DNA of 64,000 bases, taken from Novosphingobium sp. Lineage in GTDB: Bacteria; Pseudomonadota; Alphaproteobacteria; Sphingomonadales; Sphingomonadaceae. Within the stretch, counting starts at the first letter, position 1. Each line of letters begins with the position of its first letter. This document shows positions 56,073 through 64,000 of this stretch, in pieces. Below the pieces are notes generated by a model that saw only the letters and a list, made by a program, of their open reading frames with translations, ran no database searches and was not told the origin of the DNA. Where the stretch lies: the NCBI RefSeq assembly GCF_027531025.1, contig NZ_JAPZQX010000003.1, positions 372,001 to 436,000 on the forward strand, in the 5' to 3' direction. The translations under genes were made by a program, and so were the position numbers.

Positions 56073-57215
56073 TTACCAGAAGAAGCTGTAGATCACATCG
56101 ACCACTTCGCCAGAGTAGATGTTCACCAGCAGCGCGTCATCGTAATAGCGCACCCAGCGATAGGGGCCGTAAACCTCGGGCAGGCGATACTGCCAGGGGT
56201 TGCTGATCCAGTAGCGGTTCGAGAAGAACAGCGAGTCCAGGTAGAACCCGATGCTCAGCCGCCGGTAGTGATAGTTCCGGTACGGCGCATAGTACGACGG
56301 CAGCCGGTAGACGTGCGGGTAAGACCGGCGATAAGTCGACCAGTTGTAGCGCTTGTTGTCGCGCCAGCGGTTGTCCCAGCGCCGATAGTCGTGGCGCTCG
56401 CCTGAGCGATAGCGGCCATCGTTCCGGTCCCAACGGTTGTCGTTGCGGTTCCAGCGATTGTCGTTGTCGCGGTCCCACCGGCGGTCGTTGTCGCGGTCCC
56501 ACTGGCGGTTGCCGTCACGGTCCGCGCGGCGATCGCCATCGCGGTTCCAGCCCGAGCCCGACCGATCCGAACGCCAGCGTTCGTCGGTGCCGCGCCGGTC
56601 ACGATTTCCGGACCAGGTGCCGCGGTTGTCTTCCCAGCTGCGCGCCGGCGGAGCCGGAGCGGCAGCCGGAGGGGGCGGCGCAGGTTGCGGCACGGCGACC
56701 GGTACGGATTGCGGCGGGCTGCCATTCCAGCCGCCACGGCGCGGGCCGTCTGGGCGCGCACCATCTGTGCGGGGCGCATCATTGCGCTGACCGTCGTCGC
56801 GGCTCCGGTTCCATTCACCCCGGTTCCATTCACTTCGGTTCCAGGCGCCCCGGTTCGAGTCCTGGCGCGCGCCGTCAGCGCGATTCCAGTTCTGCCGGGC
56901 GGCTTCACCCTGGGTGCGCGGGCTGTCGGGCACGGGCCGTGCTTCCGGGGCTTGGCGGGGTGCTTCGACGCTTGCAGGCGGCGACCACTGGCGGGCTTCA
57001 CGCCGTGCACCGCGCGAGAAGTCGGCTTCGGCGGGCAGCGAGCGCGCAGCGGGGCGATCGTCCGAACCGCCATGAATGCGGCCTTCGCGTTCCGGCCGAG
57101 GGCCGTCCTCGCCCGACATGTCCTGCGCGCTGGCCACTGCCGGCAGCGAGAGCGCCGCCAGGACCAGAGCCAATCCGCTGACGCGGCCGGCAATCTGCTT
57201 GAACTTCACGGCCAT
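56073..57215 (-). CDS. RcnB-like exported protein with Asp/Arg/Asn-rich repeats
   Basis: 380 residues with a signal peptide (LALVLAALSLPAVASA). Most of the mature protein is low-complexity and hydrophilic, with repeats such as EWNRGEWNRS and the 8-residue DNDRRWDR unit, and a Pro/Ala-rich linker (AVPQPAPPPPAAAPAPPA). The C-terminal 65 residues, starting at YRRLSIGFYLD and ending in LVNIYSGEVVDVIYSFFW, form the RcnB domain, known from periplasmic nickel/cobalt homeostasis. Metal binding by this one is not shown. Convergent with cytochrome b561. Confidence 0.75.
   Translation of the reverse strand: MAVKFKQIAGRVSGLALVLAALSLPAVASAQDMSGEDGPRPEREGRIHGGSDDRPAARSLPAEADFSRGARREARQWSPPASVEAPRQAPEARPVPDSPRTQGEAARQNWNRADGARQDSNRGAWNRSEWNRGEWNRSRDDGQRNDAPRTDGARPDGPRRGGWNGSPPQSVPVAVPQPAPPPPAAAPAPPARSWEDNRGTWSGNRDRRGTDERWRSDRSGSGWNRDGDRRADRDGNRQWDRDNDRRWDRDNDNRWNRNDNRWDRNDGRYRSGERHDYRRWDNRWRDNKRYNWSTYRRSYPHVYRLPSYYAPYRNYHYRRLSIGFYLDSLFFSNRYWISNPWQYRLPEVYGPYRWVRYYDDALLVNIYSGEVVDVIYSFFW
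56413..56555. repeat. Coding repeats inside the RcnB-like gene
   Basis: An 18-bp unit TCGTTGTCGCGGTCCCAC is found at 56461-56478 and 56485-56502, a 24-bp period (eight codons) with diverged copies on either side. They encode the DNDRRWDR-type repeat. A second, 15-bp coding repeat for EWNRG lies near 56800-56850. Confidence 0.75.
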
Positions 57216-57347
57216 GGCCGTTCTCCATTTCCCGCGCCGTACCATCGACGGCGACCATGAGGGCGGAATATGCGATTCGCGCTGTCCCCACGGTGAATGG
57301 GCGTTAGGGGTAATCGTTCAGGATTCGCCCCGAAGGAGTTGCCTTGA

Positions 57348-57935
57348 ATGGTTGAAACGCTCGCCCAGGTTCTTGTGGATGCGACCGACCGGCTGACCCG
57401 TGCCGCGCGCGATCGCACCTCGCCGATGCACGTGCCGGTGGTCGGCACCGGCGATGGCGACCTCAGGATGATGGTGCTGCGCGAATGCGGTGAAGGGATT
57501 GCCCCCCTGCGCTTTCACACCGATGCCCGCAGCCCCAAGGCGCAACTGATCGGGGCAGGCGGCCCGGTCAGCGTGCTGGCTTTCGATCCGGGCGACAAGG
57601 TGCAGCTGCGGCTGCGCGGAACCGGGCGGATTGAAGTCCATGGCCCCAGCGCCGATGCTGCCTGGACGGCCGCCTCGGAATTTGCCCGGCGCTGCTACCT
57701 GGCCGAAGCGGCGCCCGGCACGGCTAGCGATGTGGCAACCTCGGGCCTGCCGCCGGAAGTGGAGGGGATCCGCCCGACCGAGCCGCAACTGCTTCCGGCG
57801 CGCGACAACTTCGCGGTCCTGCTGATCGAGCCGCATTCGCTCGACTGGCTGCACCTGGCCCACAATGGCCACCGCCGCGCGCAGTTCACACGCGGCGGGG
57901 ATGACGCGTGGCAGGGGACCTGGGTGGTCCCCTGA
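57348..57935 (+). CDS. Pyridoxamine-5'-phosphate oxidase-like flavin-binding protein
   Basis: 195 residues of the split-barrel PNPOx-like fold. TSPMHVPVVGTGDGDLRMMVLRE-like N-terminal strands are followed by FHTDARSPKAQLI, a typical flavin-phosphate segment, then VQLRLRGTGRIEVHG, and the C-terminal LPARDNFAVLLIEPHSLDWLHLA. AAGGAG lies 9 bases upstream of the ATG, fixing the start. Most family members bind FMN, F420 or haem, and the true cofactor and substrate are unknown. Convergent with ettA. Confidence 0.78.
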   Translation: MVETLAQVLVDATDRLTRAARDRTSPMHVPVVGTGDGDLRMMVLRECGEGIAPLRFHTDARSPKAQLIGAGGPVSVLAFDPGDKVQLRLRGTGRIEVHGPSADAAWTAASEFARRCYLAEAAPGTASDVATSGLPPEVEGIRPTEPQLLPARDNFAVLLIEPHSLDWLHLAHNGHRRAQFTRGGDDAWQGTWVVP

Positions 57936-57939
57936 CCGG

Positions 57940-57968
57940 TCAGCGCGTCAGTTTCTTACCTTAGCGCG

Positions 57969-57987
<19 letters not shown>
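57940..57987. repeat. 19-bp direct repeat duplicating the ettA 3' end
   Basis: TCAGCGCGTCAGTTTCTTA occurs at 57940-57958 and 57969-57987. The second copy is the last six codons and stop of ettA; the first is a copy of it outside the gene, in the gap to the convergent PNPOx-like gene. Confidence 0.9.
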
Positions 57988-59642
<1,655 letters not shown>

Positions 59643-59755
59643 CGAAGAGGTCCTCTGGAAAAATCGCTAAAGTGGAGTTGGCCGCGCCTCTACAAGGGGC
59701 CGGGGCACGGGGCAAGCGGATTGCCTTTGGCCGAAGGGCGGCTAAGCAGACGGGC

Positions 59756-61099
59756 ATGAAACGGACCATGACCCGCGCCGCGCTGGCGCTCTCGCTCTGC
59801 CTTGCCACTGCCGCTCACGCCGGCCCGCCGGCCGAAGGGTCCGGCGTGGCCTGGGACATCACCGAGGGGCTGACCACCGAAATCGGCCAGCGTCTGGCCG
59901 GAACCGAGCGCGAGGCGGCGGCGCGCGACTGGGCGGTCGCCCGGCTCAAGGCGCTTGGCTTTCAGAATATCCGGATCGAACCGTTCACTTTCGATGGCTG
60001 GGTGCGCGGGCCCGAAAGCGCAACGTTGACCGCGCCCTATCCGCACAAGCTGGCGGTGGCTGCGCTGGGCTATTCCGCGCCAACCCCGGCGGGCGGGATC
60101 ACCGCGCCGCTGGTCTATTTCCCCACGCTCGATGCCCTGAAGGCCGCCCCGGCAGGTTCGCTGAAGGGCAAGATCGTCTTTATCGATCACGCCTTCCGCG
60201 CGGCCCAGGATGGCTCTGGCTATGGTCCGTTCGGCGCGGCGCGGCGCCAGGGGCCGACAATCGCGGCGGCCAAGGGTGCGCTCGGTGTCGTGATCCGCTC
60301 GATCGGCACCGACTGGCAGCGCAACCCTCACACCGGCGCAACCGGCTGGGACAAGGCCGTCACCCCGATCCCGGCCGGGGCTGTCTCCAACCCCGATGCC
60401 GACCTGATCGTGCGGATCGCCAAGCGCGGCAAGCCCATGACCCTGATGCTGCAGCTGGAAGGCAAGCCAGTGCCGCAGATGCCATCGGGCAATGTCGTGG
60501 CCGAACTGCCGGGTCGCGATCCTTCGCTGCCGCCGATCCTGGTCGCCTGCCATCTCGACAGCTGGGACCTGGGCACCGGGGCCTTTGACGATGCCGCCGG
60601 TTGCGGGATCGTGACCGAGGCCGCACTGGCCGCGCAGCAAGGCACCAAGCCGCTTCGCACGATCCGCGTGCTGTGGGCCGGGGCCGAGGAAGTGGGCGTG
60701 TTTGGCGGCGCGGCCTATGCCGTAGCCCACAAGGACACGTCCCATGCCCTGGCGATGGAAGCCGATTTCGGGGCCGACAAGGTTTGGCGGGTCCAGTACA
60801 GCTTTGCCCCCGGCTATGCTGACCTGGCCAGCCGCATCACTGCCGCGCTGGCCCCGTTGGGGATTGTGCGCGGTGCCGACAAGGCGAGTGGCGGGGCCGA
60901 TGTCGGCGCCATCATCGCCGCGCAGAAGCTGGCGGTGGTCGATCTCGATCAGGATGGTACCCGCTATTTCGACCTGCACCACACGCCGGACGACACGCTC
61001 GACAAGATCGACCCGGCGCAGCTGGCGCAAACGGTCGAGGCCTGGCGGCGGGTGCTGGCGATCGTGGCGAACGAGGCCGGGCCGCTGGCCGGAAACTAG
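59756..61099 (+). CDS. Exported M28-family metallopeptidase with PA insert
   Basis: 447 residues with a signal peptide (RAALALSLCLATAAHAG). The protease-associated-like insert (VVYFPTLDALK- to GVVIRSIG, about 100-200) is followed by the M28 zinc-peptidase core: ACHLDSWDLGTGAFDDAAGC (His and bridging Asp), VLWAGAEEVGVFGG (catalytic Glu pair), MEADFGADK and YFDLHHTPDDTLDKID. This resembles carboxypeptidase Q-type enzymes. ATG 59756 starts the signal peptide, with ATG 59768 as the alternative. Its stop shares CTAG with the convergent DUF1501 gene. Confidence 0.9.
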   Translation: MKRTMTRAALALSLCLATAAHAGPPAEGSGVAWDITEGLTTEIGQRLAGTEREAAARDWAVARLKALGFQNIRIEPFTFDGWVRGPESATLTAPYPHKLAVAALGYSAPTPAGGITAPLVYFPTLDALKAAPAGSLKGKIVFIDHAFRAAQDGSGYGPFGAARRQGPTIAAAKGALGVVIRSIGTDWQRNPHTGATGWDKAVTPIPAGAVSNPDADLIVRIAKRGKPMTLMLQLEGKPVPQMPSGNVVAELPGRDPSLPPILVACHLDSWDLGTGAFDDAAGCGIVTEAALAAQQGTKPLRTIRVLWAGAEEVGVFGGAAYAVAHKDTSHALAMEADFGADKVWRVQYSFAPGYADLASRITAALAPLGIVRGADKASGGADVGAIIAAQKLAVVDLDQDGTRYFDLHHTPDDTLDKIDPAQLAQTVEAWRRVLAIVANEAGPLAGN

Positions 61100-62241
61100 G
61101 CCCGGATCAGACCTTCCAGTGCCTTGCCCGCGCCGCCGGGGAACAGCCTGCGCGCGGTCAGCACTGGATCCAGCCCGAAATGCCCGGCAATTGCCCCGGC
61201 CAGCACCGTATCGAGCGAAGTTGTGGGCCGCAGATCGCGCCCTTCGTAAAGCGCGGACTGGCTAAGGCCCGGCCAGTCGGTCAGGATTCGCCCGCCCTTG
61301 ACCCGCCCACCCAGCAGCATGGCCATGCCGCCGGTGCCGTGATCGGTGCCGCCGGTGCCGTTGACCGCGGCGGTGCGGCCGAATTCGGTGGCGACAATCA
61401 CAAGCGTATCGGCCCAGGCGCTGCCCAGTCCATCGCGCAGGGCGGCCAGCATGGCGTCGAGCCCGGTCAGCTGGTTGGCCAGCCGCCCGCGCTGACCGGC
61501 ATGGGTATCCCAGCCGCCCGATTCCATCATCACCAGCCGCGCCCCTTCCGGCCCGGTCATCAGCGAAGCGGCCAGCTTGCCGGCCGCTGCCGCGCCGCGC
61601 CCGCCATCGGAGGCGAGTTCCCCGGCCATGGCGCGGGTCTGGACGGCCTCACTCCACAAGTCGTGGAGCTGGGCATCGTCGGCATAGAGCCGCGCCACCC
61701 GCTGCAGGAACTCGGGCGAGGCATCGGGCAGGTTGGTGGGGGCATAACTGGAAGCCGTCGCGGCACCACGCAGCGCCGTCGGAATCGCGGGTGACAGGGC
61801 GAGGGCCTTGGCATCGCCGCTGGGCAGCAGGCCGATCAACCGGTTCATCCAGCCATCGTCGCGATCATAGGGCAAGCGTCCGCCAGTCTCGAGCACGTTC
61901 TGCCCATCGAAATGCGACCGATCGCGATAGGGCGAGGCTGTGGCATGGACGAACAGTGCTTCGCCAGCCTGATACCGTCCGGCGAGCTGCCCCAGCGATC
62001 CATGCAGCGTGAACAGCCCGTCCAGTTTCGTGCCTGCACCGATATCGGCCAGCTCACCGCGCAGCCGCTCGTAAGCCGGATCACCGGTCGGGGCCAGGGT
62101 GGCGAGGCCATCGGCGGCGCCACGCTGGATCAGGAAGACCAGCCGTTTTTGGGTCGGCGCGGCGGCGTAGGCCAGCCGCGGGGCGAACAGTGCGCCGGTC
62201 AGCAGGGCACCCCGGGCAAGCAGCGAGCGACGGTCGATCAT
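61096..62241 (-). CDS. DUF1501 family protein with Tat-type signal
   Basis: 381 residues. The N-terminus has a twin-arginine-type signal (DRRSLLARGALLTGALFA) and then the DUF1501 alkaline-phosphatase-like fold, with FLIQRGAADGLATLAP, RSHFDGQNVLETG, MESGGWDTHAGQ and VIVATEFGRTAAVNGTGGTD followed by HGTGGMAMLLGG. Paired with the DUF1800 gene 2 bp upstream, an arrangement that recurs across many bacteria. No reaction is established for the pair. The exported position and the Asp/His motifs suggest a metal-dependent hydrolase. Confidence 0.9.
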   Translation of the reverse strand: MIDRRSLLARGALLTGALFAPRLAYAAAPTQKRLVFLIQRGAADGLATLAPTGDPAYERLRGELADIGAGTKLDGLFTLHGSLGQLAGRYQAGEALFVHATASPYRDRSHFDGQNVLETGGRLPYDRDDGWMNRLIGLLPSGDAKALALSPAIPTALRGAATASSYAPTNLPDASPEFLQRVARLYADDAQLHDLWSEAVQTRAMAGELASDGGRGAAAAGKLAASLMTGPEGARLVMMESGGWDTHAGQRGRLANQLTGLDAMLAALRDGLGSAWADTLVIVATEFGRTAAVNGTGGTDHGTGGMAMLLGGRVKGGRILTDWPGLSQSALYEGRDLRPTTSLDTVLAGAIAGHFGLDPVLTARRLFPGGAGKALEGLIRA

Positions 62242-62243
62242 CC

Positions 62244-63653
62244 TTACCTCCGCATCATTTCGGGCGAGGCCAGCAGCAGGGCCAGCGCCTGGGTGGGGCT
62301 TTCCGCACCGGCCAGCGCCTTGCGGGTCGGTTCCGACAGGGCGCCGGGAAACAGGTCTTCCGCCAGCTTGCGGGCATCGATGGCAGCGGTGCGGCTGGCG
62401 ATCCGCTCGGCCACTTCAACCCGGCGATAGAGCGCATCCGGCCCGGCCCAGCTGGGGGCCATGTCGTCCCATCCCGCGGGCGAACCGGGTCGCCAGATCG
62501 GTTGGCCCAGCTGGTTGAATGTATTGGCATTGGCCAGCACCGGCAGGGTCTGGGTGCCCACGGCGCGCAGGCTGGCCAGGGTCCAGTCCCATGGCGTGCG
62601 GAACTTGGCCGGGCTGGCCGCCCAGGGTTCGGGCGCTTCTATCAGGGCGCGATAGACCGTGGGCAGATCACCGCCGGATTTGAGGAAAGCCGCCTCAAGG
62701 CGCGCGACCAGACTGGGCGGCGGATCGTCGGCGGCGAAATGGCGAGCCAGCTTGGTGGCGATGTGGCGCGCGGTGGCAGGATGGACCGCCAGGTCGCGCA
62801 GGATCGCCTCGCCCTGCCGCTCGCCGTCCTGGTCATAGCGCTTGCCCAGCACCTTGCGGTCGCCGGGCTGGTGGATGATCCCGGCAAACCAGTAGCCCGG
62901 TCCCGGGCCGCGCAGCATCGGCTGGTCGGCCAAGCCACCCACGGTCCAGCCGGTCAGGGCGCGGGCCAGCTCGGTCACGTCGCCCTGGTCATAGCCGGAA
63001 CGGACCCCCAGCGTGTGCAGCTCCAGAATCTCGCGCGCCAGGTTCTCGTTCAACCCGCGCTGGTTGCCGCGCCGTGCGGCGATCTTGCCCAGCACCGAAT
63101 CCGGGCCGACCGACTGTGCCTGATCAAGGTAAAGCAGCATGGCCGGGTGCCGTTCCACCGCCAGCAGCAGATCGGTGAACTTGCCCAGCACGTTGGGCCG
63201 GATCGCTTCGAACTCAAAGGCTCCGGCAATGCCCAGCGTCACGATCTTGTCGATCGAGACGGCGAAGTGGTTGGCCCAGAAATGGACCAGTCGCTCGACA
63301 AAGGGGGTGGGCGTGGTCAGCGCCAGGTTGGTGCGCGCGGCTGCCGCCTGGGCGTAGACATCGCGCAAGCCGCGATAGGGGCGCAGTTCGGGGGCAATGT
63401 CGGGCCGTGCTTCGGTTCCGGGCTTCGCCGCATCCGCTGCCGGGTTTTCATCCCGCATCTCGCGCTGGGCGGCGCGGGCCTCGCGGAACTGGACGATCAG
63501 GGCGGGCGAGGCGGGCAGGCTGGTGATCGCCGCAGGGCGAGGGTCGAACTTGCCGAACTGATCGAGCAGCCAGCGGCGCGGCTCTTGCGGCACCGCTTCA
63601 CCCTTGCGGCCGCCCAGGCCAAAGCGGTTCAGGGCGACAGAGCTTTCACGCAT
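62244..63653 (-). CDS. DUF1800 family protein
   Basis: 469 residues, partner of the DUF1501 gene. Conserved parts are ALNRFGLGG near the start, LVHFWANHFAVS, NENLAREILELHTLGV, DVTELARALTGWTVGG, LAVHPATARHIATKLARHF and a C-terminal helical region. ATG 63653 (MRESSVALNRFGLGG) is chosen as the family N-terminus begins there; no signal peptide is visible. Function unknown, linked with DUF1501 by conserved co-occurrence. The gene follows tRNA-Pro on the same strand. Confidence 0.9.
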   Translation of the reverse strand: MRESSVALNRFGLGGRKGEAVPQEPRRWLLDQFGKFDPRPAAITSLPASPALIVQFREARAAQREMRDENPAADAAKPGTEARPDIAPELRPYRGLRDVYAQAAAARTNLALTTPTPFVERLVHFWANHFAVSIDKIVTLGIAGAFEFEAIRPNVLGKFTDLLLAVERHPAMLLYLDQAQSVGPDSVLGKIAARRGNQRGLNENLAREILELHTLGVRSGYDQGDVTELARALTGWTVGGLADQPMLRGPGPGYWFAGIIHQPGDRKVLGKRYDQDGERQGEAILRDLAVHPATARHIATKLARHFAADDPPPSLVARLEAAFLKSGGDLPTVYRALIEAPEPWAASPAKFRTPWDWTLASLRAVGTQTLPVLANANTFNQLGQPIWRPGSPAGWDDMAPSWAGPDALYRRVEVAERIASRTAAIDARKLAEDLFPGALSEPTRKALAGAESPTQALALLLASPEMMRR

Positions 63654-63767
63654 CGGCACATCCTTCCCAACCGGACATGCCGCCATTGTGCCGCAGCCAG
63701 CGGCGCTGTCACGCCGCAAATTGTATTTGGCTGTCGCCGGTCGTGCCGGGCCGGTTACGAGGGGATT

Positions 63768-63844
<77 letters not shown>

Positions 63845-63933
63845 ACCGTGCGCGGGCCTTAGTCCGACCGGGCGGCGCTGGCAATCCATCCTGCGGTTTT
63901 GTCGTGCGGAATCGTTCCGAGTGCACCGGTTGC

Positions 63934-64000
63934 ATGTTCGGATTCGACAAGTCGATCGATTTGCGGCAATCCTACCGCCGCTCGGCGCCGCAGTGGTGCG
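63934..64000 (+). CDS. Possible start of a gene cut by the window end
   Basis: An open frame from ATG 63934 to the window end gives 22 residues (MFGFDKSIDLRQSYRRSAPQ and two more). No stop occurs, but 67 bases are too few to test coding. No clear ribosome-binding site is seen. Confidence 0.3.
   Translation, partial: MFGFDKSIDLRQSYRRSAPQWC

Noticed and set aside
56399..56560. CRISPR-like array
   Set aside because: The repeats are in frame, 24 bp apart and encode an Asp/Arg/Asn-rich protein segment; there are no spacers.

Overview
This is a gene-dense, high-G+C chromosomal segment (about two-thirds G+C by eye) from an alphaproteobacterium, most likely order Sphingomonadales (Erythrobacteraceae or Sphingomonadaceae type). 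The evidence is the alphaproteobacterial LexA box GAAC-N7-GAAC, an imuA-imuB-dnaE2 mutagenesis cassette, class I lysyl-tRNA synthetase, a long-form isocitrate lyase divergent from a RamB/ScfR-type regulator, a pst/pho locus with alphaproteobacterial PstA/PstC architecture, and a xanthorhodopsin-like proton pump next to a Blh carotene dioxygenase. I see no rRNA, CRISPR array, insertion sequence or prophage, and no gene-free stretch longer than 300 bases. One small gene (26410-26790) has clearly lower G+C than its surroundings and looks acquired.

Layout. 1-4.6 kb: housekeeping genes (efp, an inositol-monophosphatase family gene, tRNA-Leu, a secreted M20 peptidase). 4.6-8 kb: glyoxylate-shunt locus, aceA plus a 58-aa ORF with a terminator, and a divergent acyl-CoA-responsive regulator. 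8-14.8 kb: a four-gene overlapping unit of the PEP-CTERM/exopolysaccharide type (polyprenyl sugar transferase, PrsK, PrsR, TPR protein), without an exosortase or a visible PEP-CTERM protein. 14.8-20.5 kb: acyl-CoA transferase/racemase, transporters, panB. 20.6-26.3 kb: SOS mutagenesis cassette under a LexA box. 26.8-33.9 kb: phoR-pstSCAB-phoU-phoB on the minus strand with a Pho box before pstS. 34-46.8 kb: recJ, a DUF4261-like/AHH-nuclease pair, nitronate monooxygenase, MOSC protein, SixA phosphatase, a DinG-type helicase with its own LexA box, purine-salvage pair, PilZ protein, amidohydrolase. 47-50.5 kb: lysK, then a rhodopsin-blh operon. 50.5-55.4 kb: a minus-strand run containing a K+ channel, a glutathionylspermidine-synthase-like ATP-grasp, a lipoprotein, a DUF350 membrane protein, a DUF885 metallopeptidase and a 2OG-Fe(II) oxygenase. 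55.5-64 kb: cytochrome b561, an RcnB-like protein, a PNPOx-like protein, ettA, M28 peptidase, a DUF1501/DUF1800 pair, tRNA-Pro.

How the parts connect. Two loci (imuA and the DinG-type helicase) share a LexA operator, so they should be co-induced by DNA damage. Phosphate sensing, uptake and response sit in one locus. The rhodopsin gene is followed directly by the enzyme that makes its chromophore, and the rhodopsin has a glycine where antenna-binding rhodopsins have theirs, so carotenoid light harvesting is plausible. Three unlinked genes (the acyl-CoA transferase/racemase, the nitronate monooxygenase and the rhodopsin) each carry a related palindrome, TTAATC-N4-GRTTWA, 17-20 bp before the start codon. 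This suggests a common regulator that is not encoded in the window.
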